DNA from: Ornithinimicrobium laminariae
GTDB lineage: Bacteria; Actinomycetota; Actinomycetes; Actinomycetales; Dermatophilaceae
NCBI RefSeq assembly: GCF_019457945.1
Contig: NZ_JAHZSU010000003.1
Location: 186,001 to 250,000, forward strand
Length of the DNA stretch: 64,000 nt
Direction of reading: 5' to 3'
In this document: one piece after another, positions 8,894 through 18,415 of the stretch
Layout: each line of letters opens with the position of its first letter
Numbering within the stretch: position 1 is the first letter of the stretch
The notes under the pieces: generated by a model
The model's database searches: none
The model's input: only the letters and a program-made list of their open reading frames with translations
What the model was told of the DNA's origin: nothing
Translations under genes and position numbers: made by a program

Positions 8894-9514
8894 CTACTCA
8901 AAGGGGGTCGGATCGCCTTTGCCAACCCGCACAATCTCGGGATAGCCCTCCGAAAAGTCGATCACCGTAGTAGGATCAGAGCCAGTTTCGTCGGCGTCAA
9001 TCACTGCCTCGACCTGGTTGTCGAGACGATCCTTGATTTCCCAGCCCATCCCGAGCGGCTCTTCTTCACCGGGCAAAATCAGCGTGCTGGAGAGCATCGG
9101 CTCCCCCAGCTCGCCCAGCAACGCTTGGGTGATCTTGTGATCCGGGATGCGCACTCCCACCGTCTTTTTCTTGGGGTGCAACAGTTTTTTCGGCACCTCA
9201 GAAGTCGCCGGAAGGATAAAGGTGTAAGCACCAGGCGTTGCACTCTTCACGGCACGAAACACTGCGTTGTCCAGGTGGACGAACTGGCCCAACTGGGCAA
9301 AGTTGGCGCATACCAGAGTGAAGTGGTGCTTGTCGTTGAGTTTGCGAATCTCGGTGATGCGCTGCTTGGCAGCCGCATTGCCCAACTGGGCGCCGAGGGC
9401 ATAGCAAGCGTCGGTGGGATAGGCCACGAGGCCACCCTGACGCACAGTCTCAACCACTTGCTGAATCAAGCGAGGTTGCGGATCGACGGGATGGATGTCG
9501 TAAAAGCGTGCCAT
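8894..9514 (-). CDS. Sua5/YciO/YrdC-family threonylcarbamoyl-AMP synthase-like protein
   Basis: A 206-residue YrdC-fold protein. The N-terminal G-G-L-V-A-Y-P-T-D strand-turn and the K-L-N-D-K-H-H segment match the family that binds ATP, bicarbonate and threonine to make threonylcarbamoyl-adenylate for tRNA t6A37. The length and the K-K-K-T-V-G-V-R-I-P-D-H signature fit the YciO branch better than the essential TsaC/Sua5 enzyme, so the main t6A enzyme may be encoded elsewhere. It ends 19 bases before the next gene on the minus strand and follows the GNAT gene closely. Confidence 0.82.
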   Translation of the reverse strand: MARFYDIHPVDPQPRLIQQVVETVRQGGLVAYPTDACYALGAQLGNAAAKQRITEIRKLNDKHHFTLVCANFAQLGQFVHLDNAVFRAVKSATPGAYTFILPATSEVPKKLLHPKKKTVGVRIPDHKITQALLGELGEPMLSSTLILPGEEEPLGMGWEIKDRLDNQVEAVIDADETGSDPTTVIDFSEGYPEIVRVGKGDPTPFE

Positions 9515-9533
9515 GCCTCACCGTAACGCGTCG

Positions 9534-10499
9534 CTAGCCCAAATCGAGGCGCATCATGCCGGTCTGTCTCAACAGCGAAAAGCCCAATTGCTCATATAGC
9601 CCAGTAGCTCCAGTGGGTGATGATGCATCGACTCCCAAATCAACCTTGTCGAAGTCACCTGATGACTTCAGTGACCGCAAAGTATGCAGGAGCGCGGCTC
9701 GAGCGAGACCTCGACCTCGGGCGCTCGGCACCGTGCCGACCAGACAGACATACGCCTCTCGCGGTTCATACTGCTGCACGATGACGTAGCTCAAGATCGC
9801 ACCATCGGCGTCCAAGACGATCGTTGAGTGAGCCAGGCGCAGCGCCCGCCCACCCCAGAGCCCCGACTGCCAGACTCCAGCGTCCATGGAGGTCGCCCCC
9901 CAGTGATCGGCGAAGGCGAGATTGTGGACGAGGCGAACATCTTCACCGTCGGTCTGTTCGGGCGCCCGCAACGCCGTGCCGCCGCCCCGAACATCGGCTT
10001 CCGTCTCGGGCACTTTGGTCAGCGGCAACTCAAGCTCGTTGAAGTATCGAACCAGGCGGTAGCCACGGCGCTGCAAAATCCGACGTCGGTGTGCTCCTTC
10101 TTGCTGCCCGTCAACGCGGAGATACGAGGCCACACCAGGGTGGCGAACACCAGCCAACTCACGGACTCTGTGCTCCTGCCAATCGAAGATGCGCTGGCCT
10201 ATTCCCTTGCCACGCCACTGCGGATGAACTCCGCCCTCGCACCCTCCCCTGGCTAAACCGTCGGAGTCAAGGTGGCTGCGCACTGACACAAAGCAATAGG
10301 CGACGAGGTCATCCCCCGCCCAGACCGCGAGCGTGTCGAGCTCGGGCGTGAAACCCTCAACGGCCAATTCCTCGGCGAGATCCTCTGGTGAGTAGATCTC
10401 ATCGGTGTCATCGACAGCGGCCAAGTGGTTGATCAGCTCTGATAGCGGGCGAACATCATCGACCGTCACCGTTGTCCAGCGTAGTGCGTCCTTTTCCAC
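9534..10499 (-). CDS. Tandem GNAT-domain acetyltransferase (mycothiol-synthase-like architecture)
   Basis: A 321-residue protein with two GNAT folds. The N-terminal half has an acetyl-CoA loop of the R-G-K-G-I-G-Q-R type; the C-terminal half has S-A-R-G-R-G-L-A-R-A followed by the V-D-A-S-S-P-T-G-A-T-G-L-Y-E-Q-L-G-F helix that closes GNAT domains. Tandem GNATs of this size include MshD, the last enzyme of mycothiol synthesis, but also many paralogues, so I do not assign MshD. The start is GTG at 10497-10499. The acceptor substrate is unknown. Confidence 0.78.
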   Translation of the reverse strand: MEKDALRWTTVTVDDVRPLSELINHLAAVDDTDEIYSPEDLAEELAVEGFTPELDTLAVWAGDDLVAYCFVSVRSHLDSDGLARGGCEGGVHPQWRGKGIGQRIFDWQEHRVRELAGVRHPGVASYLRVDGQQEGAHRRRILQRRGYRLVRYFNELELPLTKVPETEADVRGGGTALRAPEQTDGEDVRLVHNLAFADHWGATSMDAGVWQSGLWGGRALRLAHSTIVLDADGAILSYVIVQQYEPREAYVCLVGTVPSARGRGLARAALLHTLRSLKSSGDFDKVDLGVDASSPTGATGLYEQLGFSLLRQTGMMRLDLG

Positions 10500-10508
10500 C
10501 TCATCAGA

Positions 10509-11750
10509 CTACGCGTTGGTCATCCTGGCGATGCCGCGACGCAAAACAAAGACAGCACTGCCAATGAGCACCACGACTAGCCCGGAGGCGGTAGCGCTGA
10601 TCGGCAACGTCGCGACCAGGAGCACGCACCCCACGAAACCGAAAACCGCGACCAGGCGAGTGGCACGGTGCGTATCAGTCAGGGTGAGAGCCGCAGCGTT
10701 GGCCACGGCGTAGTACAGCAAGACCCCAAACGACGAGAAGCCAATCGCAGCACGCAGGTCAAGAGTCAACACGATGCCGACAACCACCGCTGCGACGACG
10801 CTCTCGGCTACCCAGGGCACGCCGGCAGCGTTCGTGCGGGTCAGCGTCGCCGGGCCGTACCCATCACGGGCCATCGCCAGGGAGGTTCGTGAGACCCCCA
10901 GCATCAGGTTGACCAGGGCACCCGTCGCGGTCAACACCGCGACGACCGCGACCACCTGGCCGCCCAGCGATCCGCTGAGCACCCGACCTAAGTCCACTAG
11001 TGGAGCGCTTGAGGCAGCGACGGCGTCGACGCCGAGCACGCTCAACAGCACCCCGGAGACCACCGCATACACGATCGTGACTAGCCCCAGAGCCCAACCG
11101 ATGGCGCGTGGGATCGTGCGCCGAGGGTCTTTGACCTCTTCGCCGAGGGTAGCGATTCGGGCATACCCAGCAAAGGCGAAAAACAAGAATCCTGCCGCAC
11201 CGAAGACGCCCAAAACCGATGGCTGGACCGTGGCTGGCGCGTTTAGCTCGGTCAATGCCATGCCGTCAGACCACAGGGAGCCCAGCGCGACCGCGAGAAA
11301 CGCGACGAGCACACAGACCACCACAAACTCGGAGTACCGAGCCGATCTCTTCACACCAGCGAGGTTGAGCCCCAGGACAACGACGACGGCCACTACTCCC
11401 AGCAGACGTGCCGAGCCGGGCCACACGGCCGCTCCGATCGTCATCGCCATCGCGGCACACGAAGCAGTTTTGCCAATCACAAAGCACCAGCCGGCTAGAT
11501 AGCCCGGGTACTCCCCCAGTTGATTGCGGCCGTAGACATAGGTCCCACCAGCCTGGGGATAGCGGATCGCCAGCGCCGCCGATGACAGCGCATTGCAGAC
11601 GGCCACAAAGGCAGCGAGCAGCAGGCTCAGCATCAGCCAGTTGCCAGCCAAGGCAGCCGCTGGCCCCCACACCACAAAGAGCCCGGCACCCATCATGGAG
11701 CCCAGGCCGATTGCGGTGGCGTCCCGCTGAGTCAGAGTCCGCTGCAGCAT
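10509..11750 (-). CDS. APC-family amino acid/amine permease
   Basis: A 413-residue integral membrane protein with about 12 hydrophobic segments. The first, G-L-G-S-M-M-G-A-G-L-F-V-V-W-G-P, is the discontinuous substrate helix typical of the amino acid-polyamine-organocation family. Y-P-Q-A-G-G-T-Y-V-Y-G follows in the loop after helix 2. The ATG at 11748-11750 gives the family N-terminus; the 30-codon upstream extension lacks family character and would overlap osmC. It would import or exchange an amino acid or amine across the cytoplasmic membrane; the substrate cannot be told. It is only 9 bases upstream of the GNAT gene. Confidence 0.85.
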   Translation of the reverse strand: MLQRTLTQRDATAIGLGSMMGAGLFVVWGPAAALAGNWLMLSLLLAAFVAVCNALSSAALAIRYPQAGGTYVYGRNQLGEYPGYLAGWCFVIGKTASCAAMAMTIGAAVWPGSARLLGVVAVVVVLGLNLAGVKRSARYSEFVVVCVLVAFLAVALGSLWSDGMALTELNAPATVQPSVLGVFGAAGFLFFAFAGYARIATLGEEVKDPRRTIPRAIGWALGLVTIVYAVVSGVLLSVLGVDAVAASSAPLVDLGRVLSGSLGGQVVAVVAVLTATGALVNLMLGVSRTSLAMARDGYGPATLTRTNAAGVPWVAESVVAAVVVGIVLTLDLRAAIGFSSFGVLLYYAVANAAALTLTDTHRATRLVAVFGFVGCVLLVATLPISATASGLVVVLIGSAVFVLRRGIARMTNA

Positions 11751-11782
11751 GTGCCCAGATTGTCCCAACGAGTGATCAGTAA

Positions 11783-12205
11783 CTAGGACACGGTGAAAAC
11801 AACAGGTGTCGCCAAGGCGACCGTTCGGGAAACCGTGCACAGACGATCGCGAGACTTAGCCACGGCATCTGGCAACCGATCGCGGGCCTTGTCGCCACCT
11901 TCGCCTTCGGGGAATTCAACAGAAAATTGGACCTGGGGGTCAGCTAGGTGGTTGCCATGCTCATCGCGGACCTTTTCGGCGGCGGCGCGCACGGCAAACT
12001 GAGTCGGCTCTGACAATCGAGCGGTGAGGTAGTCCACGTCGATCGCCGAGCAGCCCGCCAGAGCCGCCAGTAGCAACTCAACCGGGGTGAAGTCATCGGT
12101 GGACCCATCGCCCATCACCAGTCGCATTCCGCGGGAGTTGGTGGCCTCAAATACCTTGGGCGCGGTGCGGGTGAGTTCTACGGCCCTTATGTCGTCGGTG
12201 CTCAT
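11783..12205 (-). CDS. OsmC/Ohr-family peroxiredoxin-like protein
   Basis: A 140-residue OsmC-fold protein. The two conserved cysteines are in A-L-A-G-C-S-A-I-D and in D-R-L-C-T-V-S-R, the peroxidatic and resolving positions of OsmC/Ohr enzymes, which reduce organic hydroperoxides with a dihydrolipoyl or thiol donor. The ATG at 12203-12205 was preferred; the longer frame would run into the divergent phosphatase gene. It starts 17 bases from that gene, so the two share a compact divergent promoter. Whether it is OsmC, Ohr or the YhfA-like subgroup is not settled. Confidence 0.82.
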   Translation of the reverse strand: MSTDDIRAVELTRTAPKVFEATNSRGMRLVMGDGSTDDFTPVELLLAALAGCSAIDVDYLTARLSEPTQFAVRAAAEKVRDEHGNHLADPQVQFSVEFPEGEGGDKARDRLPDAVAKSRDRLCTVSRTVALATPVVFTVS

Positions 12206-12222
12206 ACGACTAGTGTGCCAGC

Positions 12223-12843
12223 ATGAGCATCGACGGCTACGGACATCCATCCATCCCCCAAGGACGTCTGGTTCTGGTTCGACACGGTGAGACTGAGTGG
12301 TCTAAATCTGGCCAACACACTGGCACAACGAATCTGCCCCTCTTGCCTGAGGGCGAGGAGGCCGCCCGCTCCGTGCGCGGTGTGCTCGAAGAGTTCAACT
12401 TCAAGCACGTTCGCTGCTCGCCGCTAGACCGGGCCCAGCGCACCGCTGAGCTGGCTGGCCTGAAGGTCGACATGATCGACGAAGACCTGCGCGAATGGGA
12501 CTACGGCGGCTACGAGGGCATCACCACGGCCGAAATCCGTGAAAAGAACGGCTACCCATGGACCGTGTTTGAACACGGCGTCATCCCCGGGGACACTCCC
12601 GGAGAGACGGTTGAAGAAGTTGCCGCGCGCGCCTCACGGGTGTTGGTGGACGTCCACGAACTCCTTCACGAGGGTGACGTCGCCTTGGTTGGGCACGGAC
12701 ACGCCCTGCGGATTTTGACGGGCGTCTACCTGCGCAGCGACCCGCGCTTTGGTCGCCACCTCGACTTCAAGACGGGCACTGTGGCCGTCTTGGGTCACCA
12801 CCATGAGGACCCAGTCATCGAGGCGTGGAACCGCCGTCGCTAA
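12223..12843 (+). CDS. Histidine phosphatase family protein (phosphoglycerate mutase-like)
   Basis: A 206-residue enzyme of the histidine phosphatase superfamily. The phospho-acceptor motif R-H-G-E-T-E-W has His21 as nucleophile; G-H-G-H-A-L-R near residue 156 supplies the second catalytic His. D-L-R-E-W-D-Y-G matches the family's substrate loop. In actinobacteria this type is usually annotated as an acid or sugar-phosphate phosphatase; the substrate is unknown. The ATG lies 17 bases from the osmC start with no obvious ribosome-binding site, so translation may be leaderless. It ends 9 bases before a strong bidirectional terminator. Confidence 0.85.
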   Translation: MSIDGYGHPSIPQGRLVLVRHGETEWSKSGQHTGTTNLPLLPEGEEAARSVRGVLEEFNFKHVRCSPLDRAQRTAELAGLKVDMIDEDLREWDYGGYEGITTAEIREKNGYPWTVFEHGVIPGDTPGETVEEVAARASRVLVDVHELLHEGDVALVGHGHALRILTGVYLRSDPRFGRHLDFKTGTVAVLGHHHEDPVIEAWNRRR

Positions 12844-12852
12844 CCAACCCTT

Positions 12853-12906
12853 CCCGTGACGTAGAAAGGCCCAGACCGCATGGTCTGGGCCTTTCTACGT
12901 CACGGG
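12853..12906. terminator. Bidirectional terminator with a 25-base-pair perfect stem
   Basis: Bases 12853-12877 pair perfectly with 12882-12906 around a GCAT loop. The inner part, AAGGCCCAGACC/GGTCTGGGCCTT, is a classic GC hairpin flanked by A and T runs in both directions. It sits exactly between two convergent genes (phosphatase stop 12843, ligase stop 12908). Confidence 0.92.
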
Positions 12907-12907
12907 A

Positions 12908-14413
12908 CTAACTTTTCGGTGCTTCGGCTTCGGGAATAGGCCAGGTATGCACTGGCTGGTTCATCTCCGAGTGGTCCACGTAGTGGCGGAACATTTCGCG
13001 CAAGGCCGAGTTGCGATCGTGGCCCGCGGCCTCGTACGCCTCGGTGACCTCAACCTGCCAACTCGCGCCGTTGGTGGCGGTCTTGCAGCGACCCTCAATG
13101 ACCTCGAGGTAGTAGTTGCGCACCTCGCGACGCAGACCCAAGCTTGCCAGTCCTTCTTCAGCCAATTCCAGCAGGTGATCCTGCACCAACTGAGTCGCTG
13201 GCAACTTGCCGACGCCCGGCCAGGACAGTTGGGCCTCAATGCCCAACTGAGCGGCCTGGTCGAAGTTTTCCTCGGCGTGCTCAAACGGCATCTTGGTCCA
13301 GATCGGGCGGCCGCTGGTGGTCAGCGCCTCAAGCAGTCCGTAGTAGAAGCACGCGTTGGCCACCATGTCCACGACGGTCGGGCCCGCTGGCAAGACTCGG
13401 TTTTCTACTCGCAGGTGGGGCACGCCCTTCACCGCGTCATAAATGGGCCGGTTCCAGCGCCATACCGTGCCGTTGTGCAGTCGCAATTCAGGCAACTCAG
13501 GAGTGCCACCGTTTTTGTGCACTTCCATCGGGTCTTCGTCTGAGACCTCGGGCAACAGCGCTGGGAAGCACTCGACGTTTTCTTCAAAGAGGTCAAAGAT
13601 CGAGGTGATCCAACTGCGCCCAAAGTAAGCGCGGGGTCGGACTCCTTGATGCTTCAACTCAACGCTGCGCGTGTCTGTCATCTGGCTGAACAGCGGGATG
13701 CGGGTCTCTGCCCACAGCCGCTTACCAAAGAGGTAGGGCGAGTTGGCACCCATCGCGATCTGGACACCGGTGATAGCCGATGCAGCGTTCCAGTACAACG
13801 GGAAGTCCTGCGGCGTGACCTGCTGGTGTAACTGCACGGAGGTGCAGCCGGACAGGGGACCAATGGTCTCGAAGTAGTCGCTGACGCGCTCCCCCGTGGG
13901 CCCTTCGATCTCCAACTCCAGGCCATCGCCGCGTTCACGCAGCACAGAGTCATTGAGGGCGGTGTAGCGAACCCCCAGGCTCAGCCAGTCGCCGTCAAAG
14001 GTCTCGCGGTGCAGGGTGGGCAGGATCCCTACAGCGACGGTGCGGGCGCCGTGCGAGCGCGCGGCGTCACCAGCGTTACGAAGTGAACCGTTCAGCCAGC
14101 GGTCCAAGCGGACGGCCTGGTCACCTGCCATCGGACGCGGCGGCACGTTGAGCTCGATGTTGTAGCGGCCAACTTCGGACTGGAAGTCACCCTCGGTGAT
14201 GTCCTTCAGCACCTCTTGGTTGATCAACGCTGGGGATAGCGTCTCGTCATCGACCAAGCTGAGCTCGATCTCCAGACCCATTTGAGTCCGCGTGAAGTCG
14301 AATCGGCTCTCTTGGAGCATCCGTTCGAAGACGTCAAGGTCGAGCAGGACCTTGTCACGGAAATTGATTCGTTGTTCGCGTGTAAACGCGGCTGAACTAA
14401 CCTCGACACCCAT
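12908..14413 (-). CDS. Glutamate-cysteine ligase family protein (GCS2-like)
   Basis: A 501-residue ATP-dependent carboxylate-amine ligase of the GCS2 superfamily. M-G-L-E-I-E-L at residues 44-50 and E-L-N-V-P-P-R-P are the metal- and ATP-binding core strands. The G-A-N-S-P-Y-L-F-G-K-R-L-W-A-E-T-R segment matches the actinobacterial glutamate-cysteine-ligase family. Actinobacteria make mycothiol rather than glutathione, so the product may be gamma-glutamylcysteine for ergothioneine or another gamma-glutamyl amide. No ergothioneine genes are adjacent. The start ATG at 14411-14413 has no strong ribosome-binding site. The stop lies 2 bases from the shared terminator. Confidence 0.85.
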   Translation of the reverse strand: MGVEVSSAAFTREQRINFRDKVLLDLDVFERMLQESRFDFTRTQMGLEIELSLVDDETLSPALINQEVLKDITEGDFQSEVGRYNIELNVPPRPMAGDQAVRLDRWLNGSLRNAGDAARSHGARTVAVGILPTLHRETFDGDWLSLGVRYTALNDSVLRERGDGLELEIEGPTGERVSDYFETIGPLSGCTSVQLHQQVTPQDFPLYWNAASAITGVQIAMGANSPYLFGKRLWAETRIPLFSQMTDTRSVELKHQGVRPRAYFGRSWITSIFDLFEENVECFPALLPEVSDEDPMEVHKNGGTPELPELRLHNGTVWRWNRPIYDAVKGVPHLRVENRVLPAGPTVVDMVANACFYYGLLEALTTSGRPIWTKMPFEHAEENFDQAAQLGIEAQLSWPGVGKLPATQLVQDHLLELAEEGLASLGLRREVRNYYLEVIEGRCKTATNGASWQVEVTEAYEAAGHDRNSALREMFRHYVDHSEMNQPVHTWPIPEAEAPKS

Positions 14414-14465
14414 GCACCAAACCCAACCACATGTTTTGTGAATGGGCTAGAGGCATACCGATAAC

Positions 14466-14505
14466 AAAGTGGCACCGAAGGGCCAAGCCCGTTCGGTGCC
14501 ACTTT
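14466..14505 (-). terminator. Rho-independent terminator after gcvP
   Basis: AAAGTGGCACCGAA (14466-14479) pairs perfectly with TTCGGTGCCACTTT (14492-14505); the loop contains a further GGG/CCC stem. On the minus strand it starts 9 bases after the gcvP stop and is followed by a short T-rich run. It also shields the ligase gene from gcvP readthrough. Confidence 0.9.
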
Positions 14506-14514
14506 GCTCCTTGT

Positions 14515-17448
14515 TCAGCTGTCTTCGGCCAACTCTTCGATGGGTGGGCAGCTGCACATCAGGTTGCGGTCGCCATAGACACCATCGATTCGTGACACCG
14601 GAGCCCAGTATTTGCGCGATGGATCGACACCGGCTGGGAATGCTGCGGCCATCCGGTCATAACCGTGCCCCCACTGCCCAGCCAACGACAACGCAGTGTG
14701 CGGAGCCCCGCGCAGCACGCTGCCTTCGATTCCATCCGTTGCGGCCTGTTCCATCTCACCTCGAATGGCCAGCATTGCGTCACAGAAGCGATCCAGCTCA
14801 GCGAGGTCTTCACTCTCGGTCGGCTCGACCATTAGCGTGCCAGCAACGGGGAACGACATGGTCGGAGCGTGGAATCCGTAGTCAACGAGGCGTTTTGCCA
14901 CGTCATCAACGGTTGCGCCGGTGCTCTTGGTGAGCTCGCGCAGATCCAAGATGCACTCGTGTGCGACCAGTCCGTGCTCGCCGGTGTACAAGATTGGGTA
15001 TGCCTCGCGCAACCGACTGGCAACATAGTTGGCGGCCAAAATGGCAACCTGAGCGGAGCGCTGCAAGCCAGCGCCACCCATCAAGCGCACGTATGCCCAG
15101 GAGATAGGCAGAATGCTGGCTGAGCCATAAGGTGCTGCAGCAATCGCACCAACCCCAGACTCGGGGCCCGCAAGCGAGGCGAACGGGTGGTTCGGCAGGT
15201 AGGGAGCGAGGTGCTCTCGAACGGCCACCGGCCCAACGCCGGGGCCGCCGCCACCGTGTGGGATGCAGAACGTCTTGTGCAGGTTCAGGTGGCTCACGTC
15301 GCCGCCGAATTCACCCGGCTTGGCCAAGCCCATCACGGCATTCAGGTTGGCCCCGTCCACGTACACTTGTCCACCGGCTTCGTGCACTAGCTCGCACAAT
15401 TCGGTGATGGTGTCTTCAAACACTCCGTGGGTCGATGGGTAGGTGACCATGATGGCGGCCAACTCGTCGCGGTGCTTCTCGATCTTGGCGCGCAGATCAT
15501 CCAGGTCGATGTTGCCTTCGCCGCTGGTCTTAACGACTACGACCTTGAGGCCAGCCATCACTGCACTGGCTGCGTTGGTGCCGTGTGCGCTAGCCGGAAT
15601 CAGGCAAATGCGACGCTGATCGTCCCCGTTTGCGACGTGGTACGAGCGGATCGCCAAAAGGCCAGAGAACTCTCCCTGCGAGCCAGCATTTGGTTGCAGG
15701 CTGATCTGGTCATAGCCCGTGACCTCGCAAAGCCACTCGCTGAGCTGAGTGATCAGGGCGCGATAGCCCTCCGATTGAGACTCTGGAGCGAAGGGGTGCA
15801 CGCTGGCAAACTCGGGCCAGGTGATTGCTTCCATTTCGGTGGTCGCGTTGAGTTTCATAGTGCAGGAACCCAGCGGAATCATGCCGCGGTCCAGAGCAAA
15901 GTCTTTGTCGGAGAGCGACCGGATGTAGCGCAGCATCGACGTCTCGCTGCGGTGTAGGTGGAACACCGGGTGCTCGAGGTAGGTGCTGGTCCGGACAAAC
16001 TCGTCCTCGACCGATGGCGCTTGCATGGATGGGATGACCTCGACCGCTGCGCCACCCAGCACCTGCGAAATTGTGTCGAGTTGCTCCAGCGTGGTGGTCT
16101 CATCCGTGCTGATCTGCAATCGGTTGTCATCGACCACCCAGATGTTGATCCCGGCTGTCTCGGCTGCGGTCTGGAGCGAACGAGCGTTGCCGTCAGTCTC
16201 AACTGTGATGGTGTCGAAGAAGTCGCCGTCGAGCACCCGAACACCGTTGTCGACTAGGCGGTACTTCAGCGCGATGGCCTTAGCGTGGGTGTCCAAAGCG
16301 ATCTGACGCAGCCCAGCGGGGCCGTGATAGACGGCATACATGCTGGCCATCACGGCTAGAAGCACCTGAGCCGTGCAGATGTTGCTGGTCGCCTTTTCGC
16401 GGCGAATGTGCTGTTCGCGAGTCTGCAGTGCCAATCGGTATGCCACGCGTCCGTCTGCGTCTTGGCTAACCCCGACGAGGCGGCCAGGTAGCGTGCGCTC
16501 CAGCCCGGCGCGCACGCTCATGAAGGCGGCGTGCGGACCGCCGAAGCCCATGGGCACGCCAAAACGTTGAGTTGAGCCAACGGCGATGTCTGCGCCCCAT
16601 TCACCTGGCGGGGTGAGGATGGTCAAAGCCAGCAGGTCAGTGGCCGCTGTGACCAGCGCGCCCTCCGCGTGGGCTGCTTCGGTTAAGGCGGAGAAGTCGT
16701 GAATCGAACCGTCGGCGCCGGGGTATTGCACGATGACGCCAAAGACGGCTCGCTCCCCCGCCGCTGAACGCAGCGAAGCAGCGTCGGTCACGCTATCCAA
16801 GTCCGCTTCGACCATTTTAATGTCCAGGGGTGCAGATCGTGTCTGCAGGACGGCCCGGGTTTGCGGGTAGATGTTGCGGTCAATCAGCAAAACTGCGTCT
16901 TTGGCGACCTTGCTGGTCCGGCGCATCACCGTCATGGCTTCGGCGGCAGCGGTCGCTTCGTCGAGCAGGGACGCGCCTGAGGTAGTGAGCCCCGACAGCT
17001 CAGAGCAGACGGTCTGAAAGTTGATCAGAGCCTCAAGGCGGCCCTGCGAGATTTCTGGCTGGTAGGGCGTGTAGGCCGTGTACCAGGCGGGATTCTCCAG
17101 GATGTTGCGGCGCACCACTGCGGGCGTGTGGGTGCCGTAGTAGCCCAGGCCGATCATGGAGGTGAGCACCTGATTGCGTTGGCCCAGTTGGTGCAACTCG
17201 TCGATCACGACCTGCTCAGAGGATGCTGCCGGCATACCCAGACCCGTTTCGGTCTTGATGCCAGCCGGGACAGCTGCGTCAATCAGGGCTTCGAGCGAGT
17301 CATAGCCGACGACGTTAAGCATCATGGTGAGTTCATCGCCCCGCGGGCCGATGTGGCGGCCAACAAAGTCGGCTAGGAAACTCTGAGGCTGATCAGACTC
17401 GTCGTCGGTGACAACGTGATCGAGGTGGGGCTGGTCTGTTGCGGTCAT
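14515..17448 (-). CDS. gcvP: Glycine dehydrogenase (aminomethyl-transferring), P protein
   Basis: A 977-residue P protein, the usual length of the fused single-chain enzyme. It decarboxylates glycine with PLP and passes the aminomethyl group to the lipoyl arm of GcvH. The PLP lysine lies near residue 725 in [14 protein letters not shown], followed by the glycine-rich G-G-G-P-G-V-G-P-V loop. The N-terminus D-F-V-G-R-H-I-G-P is also typical. AGGAG upstream selects the ATG at 17446-17448 over the frame start 21 bases earlier. A glycine riboswitch precedes it. gcvH lies about 3 kb upstream on the same strand; gcvT is not in the window. Confidence 0.97.
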   Translation of the reverse strand: MTATDQPHLDHVVTDDESDQPQSFLADFVGRHIGPRGDELTMMLNVVGYDSLEALIDAAVPAGIKTETGLGMPAASSEQVVIDELHQLGQRNQVLTSMIGLGYYGTHTPAVVRRNILENPAWYTAYTPYQPEISQGRLEALINFQTVCSELSGLTTSGASLLDEATAAAEAMTVMRRTSKVAKDAVLLIDRNIYPQTRAVLQTRSAPLDIKMVEADLDSVTDAASLRSAAGERAVFGVIVQYPGADGSIHDFSALTEAAHAEGALVTAATDLLALTILTPPGEWGADIAVGSTQRFGVPMGFGGPHAAFMSVRAGLERTLPGRLVGVSQDADGRVAYRLALQTREQHIRREKATSNICTAQVLLAVMASMYAVYHGPAGLRQIALDTHAKAIALKYRLVDNGVRVLDGDFFDTITVETDGNARSLQTAAETAGINIWVVDDNRLQISTDETTTLEQLDTISQVLGGAAVEVIPSMQAPSVEDEFVRTSTYLEHPVFHLHRSETSMLRYIRSLSDKDFALDRGMIPLGSCTMKLNATTEMEAITWPEFASVHPFAPESQSEGYRALITQLSEWLCEVTGYDQISLQPNAGSQGEFSGLLAIRSYHVANGDDQRRICLIPASAHGTNAASAVMAGLKVVVVKTSGEGNIDLDDLRAKIEKHRDELAAIMVTYPSTHGVFEDTITELCELVHEAGGQVYVDGANLNAVMGLAKPGEFGGDVSHLNLHKTFCIPHGGGGPGVGPVAVREHLAPYLPNHPFASLAGPESGVGAIAAAPYGSASILPISWAYVRLMGGAGLQRSAQVAILAANYVASRLREAYPILYTGEHGLVAHECILDLRELTKSTGATVDDVAKRLVDYGFHAPTMSFPVAGTLMVEPTESEDLAELDRFCDAMLAIRGEMEQAATDGIEGSVLRGAPHTALSLAGQWGHGYDRMAAAFPAGVDPSRKYWAPVSRIDGVYGDRNLMCSCPPIEELAEDS

Positions 17449-17522
17449 GAGGCTCCTACGCGATCCCACGGCGAATGCCTCCCCCTCTGCCCAGACAATC
17501 CGCAGCTGTTCCGCGGTTGCAC

Positions 17523-17632
17523 CGTTCCAGAGTTGCCTCGTCTATGCGGTCCTGGCGCCTGAGAGCTTGACTTGGGGAGTTTGCCCCTTCGGCGCCTCAA
17601 CCCGTGCGTGAGATGAGGACTCTCCCGCATAG
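17523..17632 (-). ncRNA. Glycine riboswitch (single aptamer) upstream of gcvP
   Basis: On the minus strand the conserved blocks appear in order: GGGAGAG at about 17626-17620, GGCGCCGAAGGGGCAA at 17596-17581, CTCAGG at 17563-17558, AGGACCG at about 17553-17547, and CTCTGGAA ending near 17525. These are the signature elements of the glycine (gcvT) riboswitch. Only one aptamer is seen; the downstream stretch CCGC...GCGG can fold as a small stem instead of a second aptamer. The gcvP ribosome-binding site lies roughly 65 bases further on. Glycine binding is expected to turn gcvP expression on. Confidence 0.93.
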
Positions 17633-17676
17633 CGTCAACAGCGGTCCCAATCTATCACTGGGTCTGCCGGTATGTC

Positions 17677-18255
17677 TTAGCTGGTTTTGCGTGCCCGTCG
17701 CCGTGCCGAGAGCTCGTCGGTGGCGACCACGGGCACCTCTTCGCTGCGTTCGCTGGGCAGGCGCGCTAGCTCGCCTTCAACTTCGTGCCAAACCTTGCCG
17801 ACTGCGATACCGAAGACGCCTTGACCACCACGGAGGAGGTCGATGACTTCCTGGTCGGAGGTGCAGGCGTACACACCGGCACCGTCGCTCATCAGGGTGA
17901 TGTTGGCCAGGTCAGCGACGCCGCGGTCACGCAGCTGGTTCACTGCTACACGGATCTGTTGCAGAGAGACGCCAGCATCCAAAAGTCGCTTGATGATCTT
18001 GAGGACCAAAATGTCGCGAAAACTATAGAGACGCTGAGTGCCGGATCCGCTGGGATTGCGGACGGTGGGCTCCACCAACCCGGTCCGGGCCCAGTAGTCC
18101 AACTGGCGGTAGGTCACGCCCGCTGCACCGCAGGCGGTGGGGCCCCGATATCCGATGGTTTCGTCAAAAGCGGGTGCGTCCTGGTCAAAGAGAACGCCTT
18201 GCGCATTAGCCGACCCGTTTTCGGGCTGACCGGGCTCATGTACTCCCGCTCCCAC
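17677..18255 (-). CDS. MerR-family transcriptional regulator (Rv1830-like)
   Basis: A 192-residue MerR-type regulator. After an unstructured N-terminus, G-V-T-Y-R-Q-L-D-Y-W-A-R-T-G-L-V-E-P-T-V-R forms the winged helix-turn-helix, then G-T-Q-R-L-Y-S-F-R-D-I-L-V-L-K-I-I forms the wing and linker. It matches the conserved actinobacterial gene between DUF151 and gcvP (Rv1830 position), which in mycobacteria has been linked to cell-division control. The start is GTG at 18253-18255 with AAAGGAGG 5 bases upstream. No Cys-rich metal site is visible, so the effector is unknown. Confidence 0.88.
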   Translation of the reverse strand: MGAGVHEPGQPENGSANAQGVLFDQDAPAFDETIGYRGPTACGAAGVTYRQLDYWARTGLVEPTVRNPSGSGTQRLYSFRDILVLKIIKRLLDAGVSLQQIRVAVNQLRDRGVADLANITLMSDGAGVYACTSDQEVIDLLRGGQGVFGIAVGKVWHEVEGELARLPSERSEEVPVVATDELSARRRARKTS

Positions 18256-18415
18256 GGCATCCTCCTTTGACCTCAGTGTTGGGCTATCGCGCTATTCGGC
18301 CTTGCCGAGCAGTCAACGTGAATGCCACCTGTGAATATGACGGTATGCGCGGCAGCCGCTCTGGTCAACGACCGACGCGCCGCAGGCTGTTGCGCATGTG
18401 ACGGATGTGACCGAC

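Noticed and set aside
10774..11502. 242-codon plus-strand frame opposite the APC permease
   Set aside because: Thr/Ala/Pro-rich shadow of a membrane protein gene without a ribosome-binding site.
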